A DNA stretch of 64,000 nt from the NCBI RefSeq assembly GCF_020685205.1, contig NZ_JAJERB010000011.1:62001-126000 (forward strand), given 5' to 3'. The notes under the pieces are model-generated. The model saw only the letters and a list, made by a program, of their open reading frames with translations. It was not told where the DNA came from and ran no database searches. Shown here one piece after another: positions 25,566 through 33,543 of the stretch. Both the position numbers and the translations under genes were made by a program. The DNA comes from Hymenobacter translucens (GTDB lineage Bacteria; Bacteroidota; Bacteroidia; Cytophagales; Hymenobacteraceae). The first letter of the stretch is position 1, and every line of letters starts with the position of its first letter.

Positions 25566-27053
25566 TTACTGCTTTTTCAGTTCCCGCATTACCTCGCCCG
25601 CCACTACCTGCCCGGAAATCAGCGAAGGTGGCACCCCGGGGCCGGGAACCGTGAGCTGACCGGTAAAATAGAGGTTACTGACTTTCTTGCTTTTCAGCGT
25701 GGGCTTGAGAATAGCCGTCTGACGCAGGGTGTTGGCCAGGCCGTAGGCATTGCCCTTGTAGCTGTGGTAGTCGGCTACGAAATCGCGGTGGGCGTAGCTG
25801 CGCTTGAACACCACCGCGTCGCGGATGCTCTGGCCGGTCAGGCGCTCCAGGCGGTCCATAATCAGATGATAGTACCGCTCCCGCACCTCCTCGGGGTCGT
25901 CGAGGCTGGGAGCCACGGGCACGAGCAGAAAAAGGTTTTCCATTCCGGCCGGGGCCACGCCGGGGTCGGTCTGCGAAGGCACGGAGGCGTAGAACAGCGG
26001 CTTGCTGGGCCACTGCGGCGCCTCGTAAATCTCCTGGGCGTGCACGCCAAAGTCCTCGTCGAAGAACAGGTTGTGGTGGCGCAGATTGGTGAGGCGCTTG
26101 TTGATGCCCAGATAGAATAGCAGCGACGACGGGGCCATGGTGCGGCTGTCCCAGTAGGCTTCGCTGTAGGTGCGGTGCTCGGGCCGCAGCAGGTGCTGCT
26201 CCACATGGTGATAGTCGGCGCCGGCCACTACCACGTCGGCCGGATGAAACCCGGTGGCCGTCTGCACGCCGGTGGCGCGGCCGTTTTCCACCCGGACCTG
26301 CTTGACCTCCTGGTTGTACAGGAACTGCACGCCCAGCTCCTCGGCCAGCTTTACCATGCCGGCTACAATCTGGTGCATGCCGCCCATCGGATACCAGGTG
26401 CCCAGGCTCAGATCGGCGTAGTTCATCAGCGAATACAGCGCGGGCGTATTCTGGGGAGTGGCGCCCAGAAACAGAATCGGAAACTCAATCAGCTGCAGCA
26501 GCTTGGGATGAGTGAAAAAGCGGCGCACGTGCTTGTGCATGCTTTGCAGCACGTCCATGCGCACCATGTCGAGCAGCAGCTTGAGGTCAGCAAACTCCAT
26601 GACCGAGCGGCTCGGGGCATATACCAAGCGGTTGATTCCCACCTCGTACTTATAGGCGGCCTGCTTGAGAAACTCGTCGAGGCGGGCGGCACTGCCGGGC
26701 TCGTAGTGCTCAAACAGCTGGCGCAACTCCTCCATCTTCGCGGGAATATTCACCGCGTCGTGTTCCCCGAACATCACCTGGTACGAGGGGTCGAGGCGCA
26801 CGAGCTCGTAGTAGTCGGCCACCTTCCGGCCGAACCGGGCGAAGTAGCGCTCAAATACGTCGGGCATCCAGTACCAGCTCGGGCCCATGTCGAAGGTAAA
26901 GCCCTCGGCCCGGAACAGCCGGGCCCGCCCGCCCGGGCCTTCGTTTTTCTCGAGCACCGTCACGTGGTGGCCCTGCTGGGCAAGGGTGGTGGCGGCGGCT
27001 AGGCCGGCGAAACCGGCGCCGATGACGATAATAGGGTGGGCTACTTGGCTCAA
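25566..27053 (-). CDS. crtI: Phytoene desaturase
   Basis: FAD-dependent desaturase that converts phytoene to lycopene. The 495-residue protein begins with the dinucleotide-binding loop GAGFAGLAA (12-20) and VLEKNEGPGGRA, and ends with the CrtI-type C-terminal FAD segment YFTGQLTVPGPGVPPSLISG. The best start is a TTG at 27,053, eleven residues before the Rossmann glycines; no ATG fits. Related CrtN/CrtO oxidases share the fold, but length and neighbours (crtB) fit CrtI. Confidence 0.94.
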   Translation of the reverse strand: MSQVAHPIIVIGAGFAGLAAATTLAQQGHHVTVLEKNEGPGGRARLFRAEGFTFDMGPSWYWMPDVFERYFARFGRKVADYYELVRLDPSYQVMFGEHDAVNIPAKMEELRQLFEHYEPGSAARLDEFLKQAAYKYEVGINRLVYAPSRSVMEFADLKLLLDMVRMDVLQSMHKHVRRFFTHPKLLQLIEFPILFLGATPQNTPALYSLMNYADLSLGTWYPMGGMHQIVAGMVKLAEELGVQFLYNQEVKQVRVENGRATGVQTATGFHPADVVVAGADYHHVEQHLLRPEHRTYSEAYWDSRTMAPSSLLFYLGINKRLTNLRHHNLFFDEDFGVHAQEIYEAPQWPSKPLFYASVPSQTDPGVAPAGMENLFLLVPVAPSLDDPEEVRERYYHLIMDRLERLTGQSIRDAVVFKRSYAHRDFVADYHSYKGNAYGLANTLRQTAILKPTLKSKKVSNLYFTGQLTVPGPGVPPSLISGQVVAGEVMRELKKQ

Positions 27054-27113
27054 ATGATACGTTGTTAATCCGGCTGCAAGCTACGCGAAGCCGGTCGGAG
27101 CGGCGAGGCCGGT

Positions 27114-27166
27114 AAAAAAAGGGGCCGCAAGCGGCGCAGCCTCGCGGCATCGTCCCTTACGGCCCC
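27114..27166 (-). terminator. Intrinsic terminator after the ECF sigma gene
   Basis: Read on the minus strand, GGGGCCG (27,166-27,160) pairs with CGGCCCC (27,127-27,121) over a GC-rich interior and is followed by seven T residues (27,120-27,114). It separates the sigma-factor transcript from crtI, so crtI probably has its own promoter. Confidence 0.7.
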
Positions 27167-27206
27167 TGTCACGCACCCGGGTGCAGGTTTACTCTCTCCC
27201 AGTAAC

Positions 27207-27722
27207 CTACTCGCCTGGTGCGTACACCTGCAATGCCTGCTTCAGCTCTTTGCGGGCAATGTGAATACGGTTCTTTACGGTCCCGATCGGGATGCGCAGC
27301 TTCTCGGCAATCTCCAGGTACTTGTAGCCGATGTAGTACATCATGAACGGCGTGCGGTAGTCCGCGCCGAGGCCGGCAATGGCCTCGTTGATGTCCGTTA
27401 CCACAAAGTCGCTGGTAGCCCCGTTGTGGGTGATGTAGTTTTCGTCGGTATTGAAGTACTGGAAATAGTCCGTACTGTCAATGTTGCTGTTACGCTTGGT
27501 AATCTTATTGTAGTTGTTGATAAAGGTATTGCGCATGATCGTGTACAACCATGCCTTCAGGTTGGTACCCGCCTTGAACTTGTCCTTGTTGAGCAACGCT
27601 TTTAATAAGGTTTCCTGCACCAGGTCCTTGGCATCGTCGGCGTCGCGGGTCAGGTTCATCGCCACGGGCTTTAGAGAGTAGGAAATCTGTTGCACTTGGT
27701 TGGTGAATTCCAGAGAGGTCAT
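27207..27722 (-). CDS. ECF-type RNA polymerase sigma factor
   Basis: Alternative sigma factor of the extracytoplasmic-function class. The 171-residue protein has region 2 at about residues 10-75 (DAKDLVQETLLKAL, then LKAWLYTIMRNTFIN) and region 4 at about 115-165 with the helix-turn-helix YLEIAEKLRIPIGTVKNRIH. No anti-sigma gene is adjacent. It lies between crtI and a B12-binding MerR regulator, so it is a good candidate for controlling carotenoid genes, in the manner of CarQ in Myxococcus; the link is by position only. Confidence 0.92.
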   Translation of the reverse strand: MTSLEFTNQVQQISYSLKPVAMNLTRDADDAKDLVQETLLKALLNKDKFKAGTNLKAWLYTIMRNTFINNYNKITKRNSNIDSTDYFQYFNTDENYITHNGATSDFVVTDINEAIAGLGADYRTPFMMYYIGYKYLEIAEKLRIPIGTVKNRIHIARKELKQALQVYAPGE

Positions 27723-27753
27723 ACTGTTTAGCTTTTCATGGCAGAAAGTTAAA

Positions 27754-27761
27754 CAAATATA
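27754..27761 (-). promoter_or_regulatory. -7 element of the ECF sigma gene
   Basis: The minus strand at 27,761-27,754 reads TATATTTG, an exact TAnnTTTG match, 32 bases before the sigma-factor ATG. A clear -33 element at 19-bp distance is absent, which could fit dependence on an activator or another sigma factor. Confidence 0.45.
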
Positions 27762-28010
27762 CGAGGAGAATTGAAAGTAGTACGCCCCGGAGGCAAAATA
27801 TTTACTTGTCTTTCTAGCGCCTATTTGTTGCGCAGCAAGGTAGTAAGCCCCTGATAACCAAGGGCCGTTTAAGCGGGATATTCGGCTTGTGGGTTGTTTT
27901 GACTGATGAAACGGCCAATAGGCTCGTTAAACCGCTGGATTTATCCGACCGGATTTCGTTACTTGCCGGGTCAGATTTGGACGAACCATTGAAATGGTAG
28001 GATGAGTACG

Positions 28011-28904
28011 CTACTCAGCCCCAACCTTCTCTTCGGCGAGCGTTAAAAAATCGGTCATCAGTCGGATGCGCCGGGCCCCGGAGGGAAGCACCAGGTCCTC
28101 CTGCTGAGCCAGCGGACCATACAGATAGAGCTTCGGCCCCGGACACAGCTGCGCCAGGTTGTTTACCCAGCTCTGCAGCTCACTGCGGTCCGGCTGGGCA
28201 GTCATAACGGTGCACAGCGCGTAGGGCTGGTACTGCTGGCAGATTTCCTGCATGCCCACCAGCGGCATATTCTGCCCCAGATACAGCACATGCTGCCCCC
28301 GGGCCCGCAGGGCGTAGTACATAAAGAGCAGCGCCAGCTCGTGCAGCTCCGCCTCGGGCAGAAACAGCACCCAGCGCCGGGCCGTTGCTGGCGCCACGGC
28401 CCGCAGGCTCTCGGTAGCGGCCAGCATCTTCTGACGCAGCAGGTTCGAGACGATGTGCTCGTGCACGGGCGTGATGCTGCCGGCCTGCCAGAGCAGGCCC
28501 ACGCGCTGCAAAAACGGGTAGGCAATGTTCAGCATGGCCGCCTCCAGACCCAGCTTGCCAATGGCTTTATCCAGCAGGTCGCTTAGCTGGGGCTCGTCCA
28601 TATCCAGCATGGCCGCGAGCAGGGCGCTTACCTGCCGGGCGTAGTCGTGCGGCTCGTCGTGGCAGGCCACCACGGCCTGGGCCAGTTCCTGTTCGGAAAG
28701 ACTGGCTACTTTGGAAATCCGGTGGCCACGCCCGCAGAGCAGGGCCACATTGAGCAGGCGGCGCAGATCGTCGTCGCAGTAAGTGCGGATGTTGGTGGCC
28801 GTACGCACGGGGCAGAGAATGCCGTAGCGCTGCTCCCACATCCGGATGGTATGCGCCTTCACCCCCGAAAGGTGCTCCAGGTCGCTGATTGAAAATTGTC
28901 CCAC
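28011..28904 (-). CDS. MerR-family regulator with B12-binding domain, CarH-like
   Basis: Likely light-responsive repressor of carotenoid genes. From a GTG at 28,904 the 297 residues comprise a MerR winged helix (about 5-72), a helical bundle (about 80-165) and a Rossmann-like cobalamin domain (about 176-290). The bundle has Trp139 followed after nine residues by Glu149-His150, the W-x9-EH motif that caps adenosylcobalamin in CarH. The cobalamin domain has His188 in an ExHEL motif, matching the lower axial ligand. These residues separate photoreceptor CarH/LitR proteins from B12-independent relatives. It is 22 bp downstream of crtZ and upstream of the ECF sigma gene. Confidence 0.88.
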   Translation of the reverse strand: MGQFSISDLEHLSGVKAHTIRMWEQRYGILCPVRTATNIRTYCDDDLRRLLNVALLCGRGHRISKVASLSEQELAQAVVACHDEPHDYARQVSALLAAMLDMDEPQLSDLLDKAIGKLGLEAAMLNIAYPFLQRVGLLWQAGSITPVHEHIVSNLLRQKMLAATESLRAVAPATARRWVLFLPEAELHELALLFMYYALRARGQHVLYLGQNMPLVGMQEICQQYQPYALCTVMTAQPDRSELQSWVNNLAQLCPGPKLYLYGPLAQQEDLVLPSGARRIRLMTDFLTLAEEKVGAE

Positions 28905-28926
28905 GTCGTCTCTCCTGCTCAGCTAA

Positions 28927-29415
28927 CTAGTTTTGAATGGTGGTCTGCCGCCGCGGGGCCGGGCGCCGCCGGGCCAGGGCAAAGTACTTGGCCGAAACCC
29001 AGAGCATGCCGAACTCTTCGCTCCCGTCGCGACCCGTCGTTTTGTGGTGCATCTTATGGGCCATGTTCAGGGCGCGCAGGTAGCTGTTACCGGATTTTCG
29101 CCAGAAGCGGAGGCGGCCGTGAATGAGTACGTCGTGCACGAAGAAATATACGGTGCCATAGGCAGCAATGCCAATGCCCAGCCAGTAGCGCCAGTCCTTG
29201 TCGTCGGAGCCGTAAATGATGAAGAGCATCGACAGCGTGCCGTAGAACAGAAAAAACAGGTCGTTGCGCTCGAAGTGGTGGGGATGGCGCACATGGTGAG
29301 ACCGGTGCAGAAACCAGAGCGGGCCGTGCAGCACGTACTTGTGCATAAACCAGGCGACGAACTCCATTCCCAGAAAAGTGGCCGTCGTTACGGCCACGGC
29401 TGCCAGTGGTGTCAT
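28927..29415 (-). CDS. crtZ: Beta-carotene hydroxylase CrtZ
   Basis: Membrane di-iron hydroxylase that adds the 3-OH group to beta-ionone rings. The 162-residue protein has the sterol-desaturase-type His clusters HKYVLH (25-30), HRSHH (37-41), HDVLIHGR (near 94) and HKMHH (near 120), with hydrophobic segments between them. Size and His spacing match bacterial CrtZ. With CrtW it would yield keto-hydroxy carotenoids such as astaxanthin- or flexixanthin-type pigments. It is the first gene of a minus-strand pair with the CarH-like regulator. Confidence 0.93.
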   Translation of the reverse strand: MTPLAAVAVTTATFLGMEFVAWFMHKYVLHGPLWFLHRSHHVRHPHHFERNDLFFLFYGTLSMLFIIYGSDDKDWRYWLGIGIAAYGTVYFFVHDVLIHGRLRFWRKSGNSYLRALNMAHKMHHKTTGRDGSEEFGMLWVSAKYFALARRRPAPRRQTTIQN

Positions 29416-29449
29416 GCGGTGCTAACCACGAGAATTGCTGGATGTTTAA

Positions 29450-29499
29450 GAAAAGCACGAAGGCTTCGGCCCCGGGCAAAGCTGCCGGCCCCGAAGCCT
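29450..29499 (-). terminator. Terminator between enoyl-CoA hydratase and crtZ
   Basis: On the minus strand, AGGCTTCGGGGCC (29,499-29,487) pairs with GGGGCCGAAGCCT (29,473-29,461) and is followed after a few bases by TTTT (29,456-29,453). It ends the enoyl-CoA hydratase transcript, so crtZ should start its own unit. Confidence 0.7.
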
Positions 29500-29516
29500 C
29501 CGTGGTGACGCGGGCC

Positions 29517-30326
29517 TTATACCCAGCTGATTTTCTCTTTGCTCAGAAAAGCGGCAATGCCCCGGCGGCAGTCCAGGGAGCCCCGGGCTTCGGCATTCAT
29601 GTGGGCCGCGTAGCGCAGGCTTTCCTCCAGGGGCATTTCCGGAACCCGGGCCAGCATCTCTTTGGTCACCTCCATGCTCTGGCCCGAATTCTCAGTGCAG
29701 AGGCGGCGGGCAAACTGGTACACGGTGTCCGCCAGCTCTTCTTTGGGTACCAGCTGGTTAACGAGCCCGAAGTCGGCGGCCTGCTGGGCGGTGATGATGT
29801 CGCCGGTAAGCAAGAGCTGCTTGGTACGGGCCTCCCCGATCTTGCGCAGCAGAAAGATGGAGACAATGGCCGGCAGGAACCCGATTTTCACCTCGGTGTA
29901 GCCAAACTTGGCCTCGGGCACGGCAAAGGCAAAGTCGCAGATGGTAGCCAGGCCGCAGCCCCCGGCCAGGGCATGCCCCTGCACCTGGGCAATGACCACC
30001 TTTTTCAGGGTGTAGATCTGGTGAAAAAGCTGCATCAGGTGGGTGGAGTCGGCCAGGTTGTCGGTGTAGCCGTAGCCCTGCAGCTCCTGGATGTAGGCCA
30101 GGTCGGCGCCGGCACAGAAGGCTGCACCCTCGGCCCGTAACACCAGGACTTTGCAGCCCTCGTCGTTTTCGGCAAACTCAAACGCCTGCTTCAGCTCCGA
30201 AACCATATCGTAGCTGAGGGCATTGCGCTTGTCGGGCCGGTCGAGCGTAACGTATCCGACGGCGTCCCGGCATTCGTAGCGGATATAACGCAGCGCTTCG
30301 AGTTCCTGAGTTGGCATATTGTCCAT
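29517..30326 (-). CDS. Enoyl-CoA hydratase/isomerase family protein
   Basis: Crotonase-fold enzyme of CoA-ester metabolism. From an ATG at 30,326 it is about 269 residues with the crotonase pattern: YVTLDRPDKRNALS near residue 25, the first oxyanion-hole segment GAAFCAGADLAYI near 70 and the second, HALAGGCGLATICDFA, near 118. Of the two usual catalytic glutamates, one can be placed in the TEVKIGFLPAIV helix. Reaction type (hydratase, isomerase or other) cannot be fixed. Upstream in-frame codons to 30,392 are possible but hydrophobic and non-conserved. Confidence 0.9.
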   Translation of the reverse strand: MDNMPTQELEALRYIRYECRDAVGYVTLDRPDKRNALSYDMVSELKQAFEFAENDEGCKVLVLRAEGAAFCAGADLAYIQELQGYGYTDNLADSTHLMQLFHQIYTLKKVVIAQVQGHALAGGCGLATICDFAFAVPEAKFGYTEVKIGFLPAIVSIFLLRKIGEARTKQLLLTGDIITAQQAADFGLVNQLVPKEELADTVYQFARRLCTENSGQSMEVTKEMLARVPEMPLEESLRYAAHMNAEARGSLDCRRGIAAFLSKEKISWV

Positions 30327-30454
30327 AATCTTCGTTGCTAGGCGGTAAGGTAGGCGGAGCGGTTGAAAAGGCAAGTATACCAATCTCAACAAAAACTAGG
30401 CGAAACCTACCTCTATATCGGCCCTCAGGTTACCAGGGTTGCTTACGCCGGTTC

Positions 30455-32680
30455 TTAGTCGTTCGGCCGGACTATATAAGCCCCCGCCATCGTTACATCA
30501 TGCGTTTGGAAACCAGCCGCTTGCAGCAGGGAGTCCTGGCGGTGCACGTACCACGACCGGCAGGAGGAATCAAACACGACAGAAGCTTTTTTACCGAACA
30601 CACCGGCTACTTCCGCAGGCGTCACGCGGGCATTGCGGCGCAGCACGATTACATCGACCGGGCTGGGCTGCCGGGCCAAGCTCAGTCGCGCACTGACAAA
30701 CGCGACCCGCAGGCCGCGCCACACGGCCAGGACGATTCCATCTTGGGTACGCAGGGCGGGGACCGGGGTGCCCCACCAGCCGGCCCGGTAGTCAACCTGC
30801 CGGCCTTCGCGCTGAATGATGCCCGGCAAAACCCGGTAGGTTCGCTCGGTTTCGCTGAGAGGCAGGGAGTCAACCATCACAATATCGGCCCGGGCTCCCT
30901 GCCAGAACCCGCACACGGACCGGCGCGGGATGCTGTAGACCACGAACTGCTCATCGGCGGTGAGCTGACGGGCCGCCCACACCCGGCTTCCCATCAGCAG
31001 GCCGAGGAGCGTACAGGCCGCGCCCAGCCAGGCTAGGTGCCGGGCAGCCAGAAAAGTAAGCAGGAGCAGGATGATGCCGAACAGCAGCCACGCCTGCGGA
31101 GCCGTCACGTGAATATCCTTAATTAACGCCCCGGGCATGGTCCGCCCGATCCAGAAAATGTACTCGTTGAACAGCCAGATCAGCTGTTCAAACAGCCAGG
31201 CCACCGCTTGGGGCAGGTAGTCGAGCCAGCTGGCGGCCGGAAGCACCAGCCCCAGCAACCCCACAACTCCCTTCACGACGAGCAACCCCAGCCCCACGTA
31301 CACGGCCCCCGACGAAATGGGCACGGCCACGAGGTTGGAAAACAGAAAGCTGAGCGGAAACTGATGAAAGTAGAACAGCCCGAGCGGGAACGTGGCAACC
31401 TGAGCGGCCAGTGACAGGGCCGTGGCCTGCCAGATCCAGTTCAGTACCCTGCTCCCCTGCTGCCAGCTCCAGCGCACGTACTGGGGCTGCCAGGGACCAG
31501 ACCGGGCGGCGGCCCATTCCGTGATATGAAGCCAGCTTGCAATCCGGGGCTGCAGGTAGACGATGCTGAGCACGGCCAGAAAGGACAGCTGGAAGCCCAC
31601 GTCGGCGACGAGGTAGGGGTCGTAGCAGAGCAGCACGAAAGCTGCCACGGCCAGGGTATTGTACATCGGGCTGTGCCGCCCCGTAGCCCGGGCCACGATA
31701 ATAAAGCTAAACATCACGGCCGCCCGCAGCACTGAGGGGGAAAGGCCGGTCAGAAAGGCGTAGGTCCAGATAACGGCCAGCCCCACTCCGGCCGACCAGT
31801 ACCGAAAGCCCGGCACCCGGCCAAACAGCCGGCGCAGCAAAGCCGTTATCAGCGTAAACAGCAAGCCGACCTGCAGCCCGGAAACGGCCATGATGTGGGT
31901 AGTGCCGGTGTTGGCGTAGGCCTGCTTGGTTTCAGGATCTACCTCATCCTTGATACCCAGCACCAGGGCTGAGGCCAGGGCATACTCCCGCTTCTGCCGC
32001 ACGTAGCGCCGAAAAACGCCTTCCAGCTGCCGGGCGGCCCGCATGCTGACGGCCACGGCCAAGCTGGGCGGACGAAAGCCGATGCGGCGGTACTGGTCGG
32101 GGTGGATGAACTGCTGATGGTAGATCTGGTGGTAGCTCAGGTAGCGGCGGTAGTCGAACTCCCCGGGGTTGAGCGGGGCTTTGGCCGGCGCCGGCGCGCC
32201 GCGAACCAGCCAGACGTCCCCGTACCGGGGCGGGGCCAAAGCCGGGTCGCGGGGAATGGAAACCCGGATGCCACCAATGGCCTCCATCCAGCGCCCCCGC
32301 ACCCGGACCGCCGACACCCGCACGGTGGTAGCATACGTTGCCGGGCGGCTTACCGTGTAGTCGTTCACCACGGCCTGATAGAACTCCACCTCCTGGCCAA
32401 AGCGGCCAAGGTGGTTAGGCAGCCGCGACTCGGTGGCGTGCTGGGTAAGGGCGAGGCCAGCGCCGAACACGGTCAGCAGCGCCAGCAGACCGGCCGCGTC
32501 GGTGGCGCCCGGTCCCGGGCGGCGGCTGGCCCAGAGCTGCACGCCGCCGTAAAGCAAAACCAGCCCCAGCAGGGCGGGCAGCAGCTCGGGCAGCGGACTA
32601 AGGTACAGGTGCGCCATGATGCCGGCCATCAGCGCCAGTACCAGACGCACAAACGGATAGGAAGCCCACGGTATCAGCAT
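30455..32680 (-). CDS. comEC: ComEC/Rec2-family DNA uptake channel protein
   Basis: Inner-membrane channel for single-stranded DNA during natural transformation. The 741-residue protein has N-terminal membrane helices, a DUF4131-like soluble part (about 90-215) and the polytopic Competence domain (about 230-530) with HIMAVSGLQVGLLF. The last 150 residues are soluble but lack the HxHxDH metal motif of the beta-lactamase-like domain found in Gram-positive ComEC, so the nuclease-like part seems absent or degenerate. It stands alone. Start ATG at 32,680. Confidence 0.9.
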   Translation of the reverse strand: MLIPWASYPFVRLVLALMAGIMAHLYLSPLPELLPALLGLVLLYGGVQLWASRRPGPGATDAAGLLALLTVFGAGLALTQHATESRLPNHLGRFGQEVEFYQAVVNDYTVSRPATYATTVRVSAVRVRGRWMEAIGGIRVSIPRDPALAPPRYGDVWLVRGAPAPAKAPLNPGEFDYRRYLSYHQIYHQQFIHPDQYRRIGFRPPSLAVAVSMRAARQLEGVFRRYVRQKREYALASALVLGIKDEVDPETKQAYANTGTTHIMAVSGLQVGLLFTLITALLRRLFGRVPGFRYWSAGVGLAVIWTYAFLTGLSPSVLRAAVMFSFIIVARATGRHSPMYNTLAVAAFVLLCYDPYLVADVGFQLSFLAVLSIVYLQPRIASWLHITEWAAARSGPWQPQYVRWSWQQGSRVLNWIWQATALSLAAQVATFPLGLFYFHQFPLSFLFSNLVAVPISSGAVYVGLGLLVVKGVVGLLGLVLPAASWLDYLPQAVAWLFEQLIWLFNEYIFWIGRTMPGALIKDIHVTAPQAWLLFGIILLLLTFLAARHLAWLGAACTLLGLLMGSRVWAARQLTADEQFVVYSIPRRSVCGFWQGARADIVMVDSLPLSETERTYRVLPGIIQREGRQVDYRAGWWGTPVPALRTQDGIVLAVWRGLRVAFVSARLSLARQPSPVDVIVLRRNARVTPAEVAGVFGKKASVVFDSSCRSWYVHRQDSLLQAAGFQTHDVTMAGAYIVRPND

Positions 32681-32778
32681 GGCACGAGCAATAAAAAAAT
32701 AGAAATAACTGCCTAATGGCCGCTGGAGGCGGGAATAATCTAACGACGGGGGTAAGCTGCAAATAATTCAGCAGGAAT

Positions 32779-32818
32779 AAAACAGCCCCCCCACCCGGTC
32801 GGATGAGGAGGCTATTTT
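32779..32818 (-). terminator. Terminator downstream of the GNAT gene
   Basis: On the minus strand AAAATAGCC (32,818-32,810) pairs with GGCTGTTTT (32,787-32,779) with one T-G wobble, followed by further A/T. It lies 27 bp after the GNAT stop codon. Confidence 0.55.
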
Positions 32819-32844
32819 GGGGCTTGTAACCCGGGGCGAAAAGC

Positions 32845-33291
32845 TTAGCCTACCAAACCGGCCTGCCAGGCCATAGGGAAATGCTCGATATCACACTCGG
32901 TAAACTGCTCCCCTACTTTCACGAAGCCGTGCCGCTCGTAAAAGCGCACCGCGCGCAGCTGGGCGTGCAGGTACACATAGGCATTGGGAAAAGCCGCCTG
33001 CACGTCGTTGAGGACCCGGTGCAGCAGGGCAGTGCCCACGCCGTGGTTGCGGTACTCGTCCAGCACGGCAAACCGCTCCAGCTTCACGCCTTTGTCGGTG
33101 GGACGCCAGCGGGCCGCACCGCAGGGCGTGCCATCCTCGGCCCGGGCCAGGTAGTGGCGGGCGTCGGTGCGGTCGTGCTCGTCGTACTCGGCATCCACGG
33201 GTACGCCCTGCTCGCCTACGAACACCGTTTCACGGATGGTAAACGCAGCGTCGAGGTCGCGCAGGTCGGTAACGGCTTGGGCAGATATCAT
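32845..33291 (-). CDS. GNAT-family N-acetyltransferase
   Basis: Acetyl-CoA-dependent acyltransferase of unknown substrate. The 148-residue protein shows the GNAT core: the beta4 strand LERFAVLDEYRNHGVGTALL with the pyrophosphate-binding RNHGVG loop near residue 84, and the late VYLHAQLRAVRFYERHGFVKVG segment near 105-125. The family resembles ElaA/YkwB-type acetyltransferases. It is flanked by ComEC and PhoH, which gives no functional hint. ATG at 33,291. Confidence 0.9.
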   Translation of the reverse strand: MISAQAVTDLRDLDAAFTIRETVFVGEQGVPVDAEYDEHDRTDARHYLARAEDGTPCGAARWRPTDKGVKLERFAVLDEYRNHGVGTALLHRVLNDVQAAFPNAYVYLHAQLRAVRFYERHGFVKVGEQFTECDIEHFPMAWQAGLVG

Positions 33292-33336
33292 TTGTTAAGC
33301 TGATAGCTAATGGCTGGTGGCTATTAGGCTTTTTCG

Positions 33337-33439
33337 GTTATTCTGAGGCGAAGCAGAAGGACCTTAGCAGAAGCAGAACGAGAGATTTCACACTTTTGTC
33401 CAGCCCGGACAAAGTCCTTCGCGGGGCTCAGGATGACAA
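33337..33439. repeat. MITE-like dispersed repeat with imperfect terminal inverted repeats
   Basis: The left end (33,337-33,365, GTTATTCTGAGGCGAAGC...) and the right end (33,411-33,439, ...GGGGCTCAGGATGACAA) are imperfect inverted copies: both read T-ATYCTGAG-nnn-GAAGGAC inward. The interior includes a perfect 7-bp stem TTTGTCC / GGACAAA (33,395-33,401 / 33,407-33,413) with a 5-base loop. The form is that of small non-autonomous repeats with CATCCTGAG ends, which I recall as abundant in Hymenobacter-like genomes. It lies in the PhoH-GNAT spacer (33,292-33,543), which holds nothing else clear. Confidence 0.6.
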
Positions 33440-33543
33440 TTACAGAAGTGGCAGAATCTGGAAGAACCTACCCGAAAATTCAGGGTTAATCGGTCAGAAA
33501 AGGGCAAAAAGCTATTAGCTAATTGTTGATAGCCAACAGCCTC

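Noticed and set aside
27825-27838. Imperfect palindrome TTGTTGCGCAGCAA upstream of the ECF sigma gene as a CarH operator
   Set aside because: One mismatch and no match to a known CarH motif that I can verify; 14-bp near-palindromes are expected by chance.
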